A stretch of DNA of 64,000 nt from Pseudoips prasinana (taxonomy: Eukaryota > Arthropoda > Insecta > Lepidoptera > Nolidae), in contig OX621237.1 of NCBI GenBank assembly GCA_951640165.1, positions 6,882,001 to 6,946,000 of the forward strand, in the 5' to 3' direction. The notes below the pieces were generated by a model that saw nothing but the letters and a program-made list of their open reading frames with translations, was not told the DNA's origin and searched no databases. Shown here piece after piece: positions 21,715-31,142 of this stretch (positions are counted from its first letter, which is position 1; the number at the start of each line of letters is the position of its first letter). The translations under genes and the position numbers were made by a program.

Positions 21715-22587
21715 TATAAAATAAATTCAACGTAAATTAAATAGTTGGAGTTGCCAGTTTAGAGTAGAAGGTCTATACATGCAAATGGTGCCATTGAAAT
21801 AACTAGTAATGAGTCATGAGAGCTCATCTGGTTGGCTATAGGCTAGTCACTAGACAATTACGATACTAGGTGGATTAGCGGTATATTTTGTCTGTTGGCA
21901 CCAATTTGTATCGACAATCAGGCTTTGACTAAACGCTCATACAAAATATTTTTTTGATCATTTTGTTACTATCTTGTGCCACTCGTATATTTTATATAAT
22001 AAAAATATAGGGATTAAACATTGCACTGGAGGTATATGAATTAGGAGTATATGAATGCACTAGACTAAAAAGCTCCAACTCAATAGATTACCTCTTAAAT
22101 AAATAATCATAAAATAAAATTTAGTACGGTTAGCCTTGAGACTGGCATATTTATTATTTCCCAGATATTTTTCTTAGACTTAATTGTTTACTTAAGTAAA
22201 CATAATGAGATGTTTAATTAAGTAAACAGTTAAACCTTCCTGTTACTGCTTGTTTATGTTTTTATAATGATGTGCTTTTTAGAGGAGAAAAACAGAAACA
22301 TGTATAATATTTATTTCTTAATTTACTATAGTTATTGACGTGTAAGTCATTTATGATGTACGGAGAGTCTTAGCTAGATGACAGTATCCGAATATAAAGA
22401 TGACATCTAGATGGTGGTTCATCTATTGTAGTATGCACTGTATGTACCCATATGCCTGGGCTCTGAGTGTACACTCTAGATGTTTGGACTTGTCCGCGTC
22501 TTTATTAATGAGGTAGTAACGGCGTTTTCGTAATAATAAATAGATGAGCAATAATTGTGTATTGCTCATACTTTGGCCTCTAGACCA
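21715..22587. other. Stretch without recognisable gene
   Basis: It contains small inverted repeats around 22176-22230 (TGTTTACTTAA and TTAAGTAAACA). Nothing else was recognised. Confidence 0.45.
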
Positions 22588-22770
22588 GTTCGTTACATTT
22601 TAAATGTGTGCGCAAGCGCATGTACACTCTGTTTCTTTCAGTCTCTTGATCTAATGGCATAAATTACCTAACACCACTGGGGAAAGAGCTAAAGTAAACA
22701 GGAATATAACACCACCAATTTTCTGACTCCGGGTAGCTCAAAGTTATTCTTAATAGAAAAACCTTTTTAA
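22588..22770 (-). mobile_element. Degenerate SINE-1 fragment
   Basis: It retains AATGTGTGCGCAAGCGCATG and the CTGACTCCGGGTAGCTCAAA region in SINE-1 order, but is heavily diverged and has lost the tRNA head. Confidence 0.5.
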
Positions 22771-23119
22771 CAAGGCTAGGTTAACGGTTTACGTGAAATA
22801 AATCATATGCTCTACCTATTGATACTACCAAACTCTCACATAGGTGAAATTTTTTAAGGTCATCTAATTGTAAGACCTACTGGTCCTAGACCTATTACTG
22901 TGAGAGAAAAAAAATTAAAATGATTTTATTATTGATCTTACAGTTACGCCAGACGTCACGGGGAGGTTTACTAGATCATAAACCTTCGTACGTAGTATCT
23001 GCCAAAAACTCTTTGTTACCTCACTTTAAATCAATCAAGACAATTAAAATGTCCATCATATTTAATATCATTAATTAATTATTGTATCTTATGTTGCTAT
23101 GACTACCTACATACTGACA
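22771..23119. other. AT-rich spacer
   Basis: Nothing recognised. The last base, A at 23119, is followed by T at 23120, a valid Helitron target. Confidence 0.5.
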
Positions 23120-23491
23120 TTACTTATGAAAATACAATGTTAGTAAGCTTAAGAAACTGACGTATGTAAAGAACATAATTTAAATTTACTTTAGAACTAC
23201 TATTAGTGTGTTCTAATAGAGTTCATGTTAAAAGAAAAATATACCTTTAGAAGCTATTGTAATCCCATGAAAAGAGCAATAAATTAATTCAATTGAATGT
23301 TGCTACCATTTTATGCTACACAAGGGCCACGTGTAAAGTAACTAAAGGCTCAAACTTTCATAAACAGTATCATGCGAGATTTCTCCTGTCTATTAAAATT
23401 TAATTCCAACCCAATTCTAATAAGTAAAATAAACTTATTTGTTTAACTAAACATTATTTTCTTACATTCTTAACTGTTCATGTTTTGATTA
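23120..23491. repeat. Left copy of a 372-bp direct duplication
   Basis: It is nearly identical to 23662-24033; I count 7 differences in 372 bases, all substitutions. The repeated DNA looks like ordinary intergenic sequence, not a transposon. Confidence 0.9.
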
Positions 23492-23661
23492 TTACTATAT
23501 ATAAAAATGAGTCGGGTTTTCCTTCCTGACGCTATAAATCCAGAACGCACGAACCGATTTTCACGGTTTTGCATTCGTTGGAAAGGTCTCGGGCTCCGTG
23601 AGGTTTATAGCACAGAAAATTTATAAAATTGAACGCGGGTATCACCGCGGGGCACAGCTAG
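23492..23661 (+). mobile_element. HelD non-autonomous Helitron
   Basis: This 170-bp element has the same body as the pair at 49.06-49.40 kb (GAGTCGGGTTTTCCTTCCTG, CATTCGTTGGAAAGGTCTCG). The 3' end has hairpin CGCGG-GTATCA-CCGCG and CTAG. The 5' terminal bases are TT rather than TC. It sits exactly at the junction of the two 372-bp direct repeats, between A and T. Confidence 0.85.
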
Positions 23662-24033
23662 TTACTTATGAAAATACAATGTTAGTAAGCTTAAGAAACT
23701 GACGTATGTAAAGAACTTAATTTAAATTTACTTTAGAACTACTATTAGTGTGTTCTAATAGAGTTCATGTTAAAAGAAAAATATACCTTTAGAAGCTATT
23801 GTAATCCCATAAAAAGAGCAATAAATTAATTCAATTGAATGTTGCTACCATTTTATGCTACACAAGGGCCACGTGTAAAGTAACTAAAGGCTCAAACTTT
23901 CATAAACAGTATCATGCGAGATTTCTCCTGTCTATTAAAATTTTATTCCAACCCAATTCTAATAAGTAAAATACACTTATTTGTTTAACTAAGCATTGTT
24001 TCCTTACATTCTTAACTGTTCATGTTTTGATTA
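23662..24033. repeat. Right copy of a 372-bp direct duplication
   Basis: It begins at the first base after CTAG and ends at the same base as the left copy; after that the flanks differ. Confidence 0.9.
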
Positions 24034-24261
24034 CTATTACGACGAAGTTTATAACCGACCACTGAATGACTTTTTTATTACTCTGTATAAATCGTAAAAG
24101 TCTTTGAACTAAAAGTTGTTTGTATTATTAGATGAGTGTGTTCGTCACTATGCCATCACAATTATTATTTAAGACTATTTAATCGTAAGATGTAATTAGA
24201 AAGTTCTAGAAATGTTTCGAGCATAACGGTGATCGGAGGGCGGCAGGGCATCTATTATATT

Positions 24262-24533
24262 ATGTTTTGTAGGGTTCCGTACCCGTAAACCGTAAAACGG
24301 GACCCTATTACTAAGACTTCGCTGTCTGTCTGTCCGTCTGTCACAAGGCTGTATCTAATGAACAGTGGTAGTTAGATAGTTGAAATTTTCACAGATGATA
24401 TTTCTTTTGCCGCTATAACAACAAATACTAGAAAACAAAATAAAATAAATATTTAAGGGGGTCCCATAAACAAACGGAACCCACGGAACCCTTCGTGCAC
24501 GTGTCCTACTCGCACTTGGCCGATTTTTTTATA
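24262..24533. mobile_element. G repeat
   Basis: From GGGTTCCGTACCCGTAAACC to ACTCGCACTTGGCCGATTTT. It aligns end to end with 30109-30368 (ACTAAGACTTCGCTGTCTGT, TTGAAATTTTCACA, TTTGCCGCTATAACA). There is no coding capacity. Confidence 0.7.
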
Positions 24534-24559
24534 AAACCATATGGGAATACAGCCTGGGA

Positions 24560-24660
24560 TTATGTTGCCAACCCTTGCTCCATCCTTCGATGACCGATGA
24601 CAACGGATATTATCAATCCATCTCATCCCGTAAGGGGCGAAGAAGTAGCCCTGAGGCAAT
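24560..24660 (+). mobile_element. P repeat fragment
   Basis: CATCTCATCCCGTAAGGGGC and neighbouring motifs are diverged relatives of the P repeat immediately downstream. Confidence 0.4.
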
Positions 24661-24663
24661 ATC

Positions 24664-24925
24664 TACCTGTATGAACTGAGGGTGACAGCATAGAATATCT
24701 CATCACCCCGTCTCATACCGTGGGGGCGTAGAAATCGACCGAGGGAATACCTACCAGAGAACGGGCAGCAGCGCTTTTCTGTGAACTATGACAATCAAAC
24801 TGCGATCGCCAACCCGTCTGCCAAGCGAGGCGAATATGGCATGTCCCGCCAATCCTTGGGGAGGCTTTTGTCCAGCGGTGGACGTACTTTGGCTGACATT
24901 ATGACGATGATGATCTACTGAGGGA
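24664..24925 (+). mobile_element. P repeat with RTE-like terminus
   Basis: In sense orientation it runs GTGACAGCATAGAATATCTC, GAGAACGGGCAGCAGCGCTT, GCGATCGCCAACCCGTCTGC, GAGGCTTTTGTCCAGC and GTGGACGTAC to a GACGATGATGATC tail. The last 60 bp resemble the RTE LINE terminus, while the body is different. That is what a SINE mobilised by an RTE LINE would look like. Confidence 0.7.
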
Positions 24926-25346
24926 ATATATATTGGGATTGCCAAACCGTCTGTTAAATTTGCCGATCGTGGCATATATATATATATATGGACGGCCAAA
25001 TTATAAACACAAATTACATAGTGGTGATCTTTTGAGAAAATCTTTATCGAGCTGTGCAAGTCATTTAGTTGACATGATATTGATAATTTTGTTATGGAGA
25101 AAAGTAGACCTTTTTTTCTGTTTCCTACTAATTATACTCGTTACGGGATCTAAGACAGTTGATCAATTGTGGTGCCTGGGCTTCATCTCCGTACCTTTTC
25201 ACTGTGTGCCACTGTAGATCTTGGCTTAAAGGAGTGGCAATGGTTGATAAGAGGGCGAGACATAAAGAAAAAGCGCTACCCAAATAACAAAATTGGATTC
25301 AATAAAGGTCTTGAGAACGTTTTAGAATGTGCTATTATATTCTATA
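24926..25346. other. Stretch without recognisable gene
   Basis: Short TA repeat near 24976. Nothing else was recognised. Confidence 0.45.
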
Positions 25347-25660
25347 CTAGCTGTGCCCCGAGGTTTTACCCGCGTTAAATTTTATGAATTATCACAGATC
25401 CTCCCCCGTAGCTGATAGCGTGATAATATGTAGCCTATATGTTGACCCTACCTCTTAGTAATATTCACTCAAAATTTGAAGTAAATCTATACAGTACTTT
25501 TTGAGTTTAGCGCGGACATACATACAGACAAAAATTCTAAAAACTATATTTTTGGCTTCGATATCGATTGCAGATCACGCCCCAAGTATCCTTTTTAAAA
25601 ATAAAAATATTCAATGTACAGTTTCGACTTTTCTACGATTTTATTATATGTATGAATAGA
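25347..25660 (-). mobile_element. HelA non-autonomous Helitron
   Basis: On the minus strand it ends in the hairpin and CTAG (plus-strand CTAGCTGTGCCCCGAGGTTT) and starts with TCTATTCATACATATAATAA, a slightly expanded 5' end. Flanks are A and T. Confidence 0.85.
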
Positions 25661-25677
25661 TATTTTAATTAATATCG

Positions 25678-25734
25678 GTCTATGAGCAGCTCGTTTACAA
25701 AGCACGTTGTTTTGTAAACGAGCTGCTCATAGAC
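25678..25734. repeat. Perfect 24-bp hairpin
   Basis: Arms 25678-25701 and 25711-25734 are exact complements with a 9-bp loop (GCACGTTGT). The left arm starts GTCTATGAGCAGCTCG. It begins 17 bp after the end of a HelA copy. Confidence 0.9.
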
Positions 25735-25841
25735 TGAGTTAACGCTATGCTCTACTTTGATTTGAACGTTGGTACCCTTTTGTACTACCTAGTCACATGT
25801 AAGTTTACTAGAGCTAAATTCCACGGTACCACGGCCTACGT

Positions 25842-26029
25842 GGTACAATTGGGCCCCCAATATAAGGTACAGACGTCAGCACATCAAGCTACCCCGATCT
25901 GTCAAATTTCCCCAATTGTAAGATGAACCTTATCCTTTTGTAATAAAGTTGAAAATCTATAAAGTAACTATGACAGATTGGGGTAGCTGGATGTGCTGGC
26001 GTCTGTACATTGGGGCCCAATTATGTATG
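25842..26029. mobile_element. MITE-D with extended inverted ends
   Basis: The core (25866-26010) has inverted ends GTACAGACGTCAGCACATC and GATGTGCTGGCGTCTGTAC plus inner GCTACCCC and GGGGTAGC. In this copy the pairing continues outward for about 20 bp (TACAATTGGGCCCCCAATAT and its near-complement), unlike the other three copies. No transposase is encoded; the superfamily is undetermined. Confidence 0.75.
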
Positions 26030-26755
26030 TATGCCATTATTAATTTTTTTCGCCTTCTTATGTCAAAACCTAATGAATAATCAATGTTATACTATAACGG
26101 TGAGGTTGTGTTTGTATATCTGTTAATATATTTACATATAAATAATTATGAAAGACAAAATATTCTAAAAACAACAAACAAATGCCAGCTTCTTATCTAG
26201 TTTCTTGTTGTTTCCGGAAAACTATACACAAAAAGTACATTACCAAACGACAAAATCCAAAACGGTTCAAACTGCCAAACTTAATGATACCATCTTTGCT
26301 TTAGAAGTTAGATGGTGACCTTTTAAGCATACGTAGCCGTGACCATGAATGTTGAATCGACTCCATTACGTAATCTATGCGCTCATCTTTTGTTACAGCT
26401 CCAAAGATACTTAACTTGAACCTTATTGTTAAGAAATATGGTCGAATTTTCATCGTGAAAGTTTGTAAAATTTTGACGTATCAGTACTTGTTGCATCGCA
26501 ATTCAAGATTAACTTTAGTTCCTTATTGGTAGTTTTAGAGTTATGATAACAATTGACTTACAGCGTACGTTGAATAATCATTTATGCGTTTCAATTTTCT
26601 TAAGTACATCCGATGCTACGGGCGTCGGTGTCCTTGACTACGTCTCTATTACGGAGGTAGTTATAGCTGTTGTTCTATTGTAGGTATATTTATTGACTTG
26701 GTGTCTTATACTAAGTTCATTAAATTACAGAACGACACATTGCACTAATGTAAGA
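26030..26755. other. AT-rich stretch without recognisable gene
   Basis: Nothing recognised. Confidence 0.5.
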
Positions 26756-26912
26756 TCAAAGTCAAAGTCAAGTCAAAGTCAAAATCATTTATTCCGTAAA
26801 AAATTTCATTTGTGTGGAATCGTCATATTTTTTTACCCTACCGTGCAGTGCATGACGTGGCAGCTACAGAGAAACACTGCCAGAAAACTCAGTAGGAATC
26901 CTTTTTTAAAAT
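26756..26912 (-). mobile_element. LINE 3' end with GACTTT-type tail
   Basis: On the minus strand the sequence runs through TGCACTGCACGGTAGGGT-like and TTTACGGAATAAATGATTTT-like segments into a repeated GACTTT tail. The same terminus occurs in plus orientation at 27.3-27.45 and 50.46-50.57 kb. Confidence 0.65.
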
Positions 26913-27174
26913 AAAATATACTTAAGATTAATTACAATCATGTGTGTTGACTCAGAACAACTCAATCCCAAGCACATTTATCACTTAAATAATCAGAAGT
27001 TTTGTAATATAGTAGTATGCCCTGCTACGCAATTTGGCTTTAATAATTATTTTAAACTTATTCAGAAAATTTTCTAGATTACATATGGAATATAGAAAAG
27101 AAAACTTTAAAAAGTTCGTTCGGCGTTAGGTGACGACAACGACTATAGTGCAAAACAATTAAATATATTTTATA

Positions 27175-27450
27175 AGCAGGTCACTTCGGCGAGGTAAAGC
27201 ACCTATGCATGCGGTTAGTCTATCGATGGGTGACCGTTAAAGTGCTCAAATTTCAGAGTGTCTCCGTGATTCGGAGGAAACGTTAAGCTATTAGTCCCGG
27301 TTGCTATCATTAGACAACTTAAGCCATGTCAGAGGCCTACTGGACGGATTGAACAACTGCAACGTCATGCACTGCACGGTAGGGTAAAAAAAATACGATT
27401 CCACATAAATGTATTTTTTTTACGGTTAAATGATTTTTGAGTTTTGAACT
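27175..27450 (+). mobile_element. LINE 3' region
   Basis: The right part (ATGCACTGCACGGTAGGGT and AAATGATTTTTGAGTTTTG) matches the LINE terminus at 26.8 and 50.5 kb. The left part (GGGTGACCGTTAAAGTGCTC, TTAGTCCCGGTTGCTATCAT) resembles a 3' UTR I have seen in lepidopteran LINEs, from memory only. Confidence 0.5.
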
Positions 27451-27547
27451 GTGGCCACTGCCCATACGATAAAGAAGAAGAGATCATCTGTAAAACAGTA
27501 ACACTTATATTATATAATAATTAAGGACACAGTGGAGGAGAAGAGTG

Positions 27548-27985
27548 TTTGCATAAAATAAAATAAAAAGGTTTTTATTCACGTAGACTTTAAAAAAGCG
27601 CTTATAAATAGTCAGAACATGTTTGTAGTAATATAGTTGTTCACATTATTATTTCTAGTAACATAGATATTTAGGTTCACATTGTATTGATTGTATGAAA
27701 ACATTTATAAAGTTTATTTTATTATAGCAATAATATTTAGCTAGCTCGTATCAAGTTATTGTCAAGAGATTATGTTTAATTATCTAGTTTAAGTCTAATA
27801 TTTTTACTACATATTGTCAATGGTTCTGTCTATATTAAGGTATTATTATTATGACGGACCTTGTGTTAATAACGACGGTCGCGCTTTAATGCTACCACCG
27901 GATCCAATGCGCCCCAACTGAGAAGACCCAGCGAAACAAACTCAGTGGGTTCATCGAATACCGGTTTCAACACGATACTTTAACG
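27548..27985 (-). mobile_element. LINE-K 3' UTR, inverted copy
   Basis: This is the reverse complement of about 13240-13700, with GTCGCGCTTTAATGCTACCA, ACAAACTCAGTGGGTTCATC and the terminal TTTTTATTCACGTAGACTTT. No coding part remains. Confidence 0.8.
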
Positions 27986-28017
27986 TGAAGTGTTTCATAC
28001 AGAAGCAATATAAACAA

Positions 28018-28210
28018 TCACACTAATATTATAAATGCGAAAGTTTGTGAGTGTGTGACTGTGTGAGTGTGTATGTTTGTTACTTCTTCACGTCTAAACC
28101 GCTGGAGCGATTTCAATAAAATTTGGTATGGAGTTAGCTGACACCCTAGATTGGCACATAGGCTATAATTTATAATGTTAAACGCGGGTAAAACCGCGGG
28201 GCACAGCTAG
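28018..28210 (+). mobile_element. HelC non-autonomous Helitron
   Basis: Starts TCACACTAATATTATAAATG and ends with hairpin CGCGGGTAAAACCGCG plus CTAG, flanked by A and T. It shares the 3' end with HelA but not the body. Confidence 0.85.
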
Positions 28211-28680
28211 TATACGATAAATATAATACAAATACCCAATTAAATAAACTACAATGTATAACAAACAGATTGCAAGTGAACAACTCTATTTAATTAATGC
28301 CTAAAAAGCTTGTAACGTTAACTCATTGAATGACCAAGCTGATCAGACACCCGAGGTAAAACGCCAGCCCTTGGGTTTCCCCATGTTTAAGGATGCGTTT
28401 GAAAAACTCTTTTACACAGCTTCTTTACAAAGAAAGAGAACCTTTAAGGTCCACCGTAATAGAAAAATATGTATGCATTTATCGAAAGAATTTCTGATAC
28501 TTGTTTTTGTTGTCGTATAATCGCTATATGCAGTACTAGCTGAGATAGGGCCATTTTTCATACCAGTACGGATAAAATTAATAATGATTAAAATGTACAG
28601 GTACCACATTAAATGTATTTTCCGTATTTGTAATGAAAATAAAATTATTTCTTTCTTTCTTTCTTTCTATATAGGGGTGC
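28211..28680. other. Stretch with a CTTT microsatellite
   Basis: A TTTCTTTCTTTCTTTCTTTC tract (about 28650-28668) follows AATAAAATT, which could be a LINE tail. The frame at 28326-28520 (64 codons) shows no recognisable domain. Confidence 0.4.
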
Positions 28681-28861
28681 ACGAAAGGAGCCTCCCCGAG
28701 TGAAGCATTAATATTTCTTATGCTTCCAGCGCACCCAGGGCAATCTGCAAGGGCTATTAGTCGGTAACGCAGATTGGCTGATCCTTTCACTAAGATGGTA
28801 AGAAGGTTATAATTCTTATCATCGACACGATAAGAAGAATCGAAGATCGCTATATATGTAT

Positions 28862-28985
28862 CATGCTTGGCGGTGGGTTGGCGATCGTAGTAAGATAGTC
28901 ATAGTACTCAGAAAGATGCTGCTGCCCTTCGTGTGGTAAATATTCCTTCGGGACGCTTTCACGCTCCCCATGAGATGACTGCACG
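28862..28985 (-). mobile_element. P repeat fragment
   Basis: Carries GTTGGCGATCGTAG, GCTGCTGCCC and ATTCCTTCGGGACG in the P order; diverged. Confidence 0.5.
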
Positions 28986-28986
28986 A

Positions 28987-29225
28987 AGTGGCGCTGTCGT
29001 GAAGACAGTCACCTCGCCATTCAGTGTCACGGTTGTCACGCGCAGAACAACTATTTGTGTAACCTATAAATCGTTTTTCTGAGTATATTAATTTAAGTAA
29101 TACAGGCGTTGTATTAAAAAAATGGATCTCATCTCATTTTTTTTAATACAACACACATCCAGATCCAGACTCAGAACAACAATTTATTGGTGACACATAT
29201 AGATGTCCTGCGCGGGTCACCACAC
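28987..29225. mobile_element. Two SINE-3 fragments in inverted orientation
   Basis: 28987-29135 is a plus-strand copy (GAACAACTATTTGTGTAACC). About 29150-29225 is a minus-strand fragment (CAGACTCAGAACAACAATTT). At their junction GTTGTATTAAAAAAATG and CATTTTTTTTAATACAAC pair, forming a hairpin at about 29108-29152. Confidence 0.7.
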
Positions 29226-29794
29226 AGTATTCATAGGAGGAAATATTTACACACATTGAATTTTATCTGAATAAATGAACTTAAGAGCATCGATCTGTAT
29301 TCCGTCAGTCGATATTGTATTTCATGAATGCGTTATATTTTGACTTATTTTTTTATTTCTGAACATATAAACTGATCAGAATTCAAGCGAAACAACGAAA
29401 ACAAATTAAAATTCCCGAAAACACATCGGCGTAACAAATATCTAAACTCGTGTTAGCTTAGAACGCATACACTTTGACGTCAGAACTCCGTTACACACGT
29501 TTCGTAAAAAAGACACAGAGCGTCCCGCCCCCTTCCTTCCTTTTGTCTGCTTCCAATTTGGCTATATTTTACTCAGGTTATATGATTAATGCCTCGTTGG
29601 TTTACACCACAAATAGGGAGGTTTTTGGCCTTAACCGAGGTTGGAACACAGTTCAAATTCCGCGATTGTATTTGGATTTGAATAGCAGAGGTTCCTTCAC
29701 CACCGGCTGCTCGTCCTATTGGATAATAAGGTAAAGGGATATAGAGTGTACCTGTGTTTGCGCAAACACGTCAGTTCAGTGTCAGTTTCAGTGT
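29226..29794. other. Stretch without recognisable gene
   Basis: The 86-codon frame at 29474-29734 shows no recognisable domain. A SINE-1-like trace (GTGTTTGCGCAAACACGT) lies near 29755. Confidence 0.4.
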
Positions 29795-29925
29795 CAGGGT
29801 TGGCATTTGGTCATAGTACATAGAGAGACGTTACCGCTCTGCTCTTCTCTGGGAGATATTCGCTTGGGATGACTTCTACGCCGCTCACGGGATGAGTTGG
29901 GATGATGGTGGATGAGACGGTGGTT
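29795..29925 (-). mobile_element. P repeat fragment
   Basis: Contains TTGGTCATAGTACATAGAGA, TCTGGGAGATATTCGCTTGG and CGCTCACGGGATGAG in P order; diverged. Confidence 0.45.
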
Positions 29926-30108
29926 ATTTTTAATACTAATTATTTTTATTATTCAATATTGCTGTAAAGATTTTTTTATTTGAATTTAATGTGTGTTATA
30001 AATGCTTATGTCTTACCTAATTTACGGCTGGTTTGATGAATTTACTAATGGTTTATTAATATAATTCATACTCGTACTCCCTAAACCTTCTTCCCTCCCT
30101 AATACTTC

Positions 30109-30368
30109 TTTTTAGGGTTTCGTACCTAAAGGGTAAACCGGGACGCTATTACTAAGACTTCGCTGTCTGTCTATCCGTCTGTCACCAGGCTGTATCTCAT
30201 GAACCGTGATAGTTAGACAGTTGAAATTTTCACATATGATGTATTTCTGTTGCCGCTATAACAAATTAAAACTCCCATACAACAAACGTGAATTTTTTGC
30301 TCGTTTTTATAGATAATGGTACGGAACCCTTCGTGCGCGAGTCCGATTCGCACTGGGCCGGTTTTCTG
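30109..30368. mobile_element. G repeat
   Basis: Aligns with 24262-24533 over its length, from GGGTTTCGTACCTAAAGGGT to TTCGCACTGGGCCGGTTTT. Noncoding. Confidence 0.7.
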
Positions 30369-31142
30369 TTACAGGTAATGTTACTAAATACAACTTAAAA
30401 ATATTATCTATTGGGTAAATAGTGTTTGTTTCTCATAATAGTCTTTTATAACATTGATATTAACCATTTGGCCTTTTATATTCATCAGAACTGCATTGTA
30501 CATGAATACCTTGTAACTTAATACCGATGTTAGATGTGAATCGAATAAAACTAGCTAGAGAAAGCCGCAGGTTAGCTAGGGTAGGTTCCTCAGCGGCGAG
30601 GATCGCTTTGGCCCCTTAACGCGACATCGGTGATCTCGTGTAACTGATCACACCCTCTCTTAGAATTCTGTCCTTTTGCTTCAGCGGCCTCCTGAGCTGT
30701 GGCCCGAACCCCAAAAGGGTGGCCTCAGGTATTAGTCTTTTACAATTTAAGCTACTGGTTAAGAGCCTTCTGCGCTAGCCAAATGCTCATTGCCTTCAAT
30801 TCCTTAATTTTAATAGAGTACAACTAAATTTCAAAATAATATATTAGTAATTTATTTAAGGATTTAAGAAATACACACATCAACACAATCTAGGGATATT
30901 GAACATTTCATTGATTATCTAGAAAACTATAAACATTTTGTTATGACTGTAAATGGAAGAATTAAAGATAATTTCATGGCCGATATTTAAACATTAACAA
31001 CACGATGCGATTTTGTTTTTCTAATTAATAAAAGTCTTAAATTAATTAAGCCATAGAAAATTACTGAGTGAACAAAAACATTTTATTCTTATAAAATTAT
31101 TCAATCGAATTAAATGAATAAAAATCTTACCAAATCTGATAA
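30369..31142. other. Stretch with a GC-richer segment at 30550-30730
   Basis: The segment (CAGCGGCGAGGATCGCTTTG, CCTTAACGCGACATCGG) is suggestive of LINE UTR sequence from memory but has no second copy here. The 31062-31142 part is probably the 3' flank of the Tc1-like element. Confidence 0.3.

Noticed and set aside
23492..23661. Possibility that the R-Helitron-R block is an LTR-type element with 372-bp LTRs
   Set aside because: The repeats lack TG...CA ends, primer-binding site and polypurine tract, and the interior is only a 170-bp Helitron.
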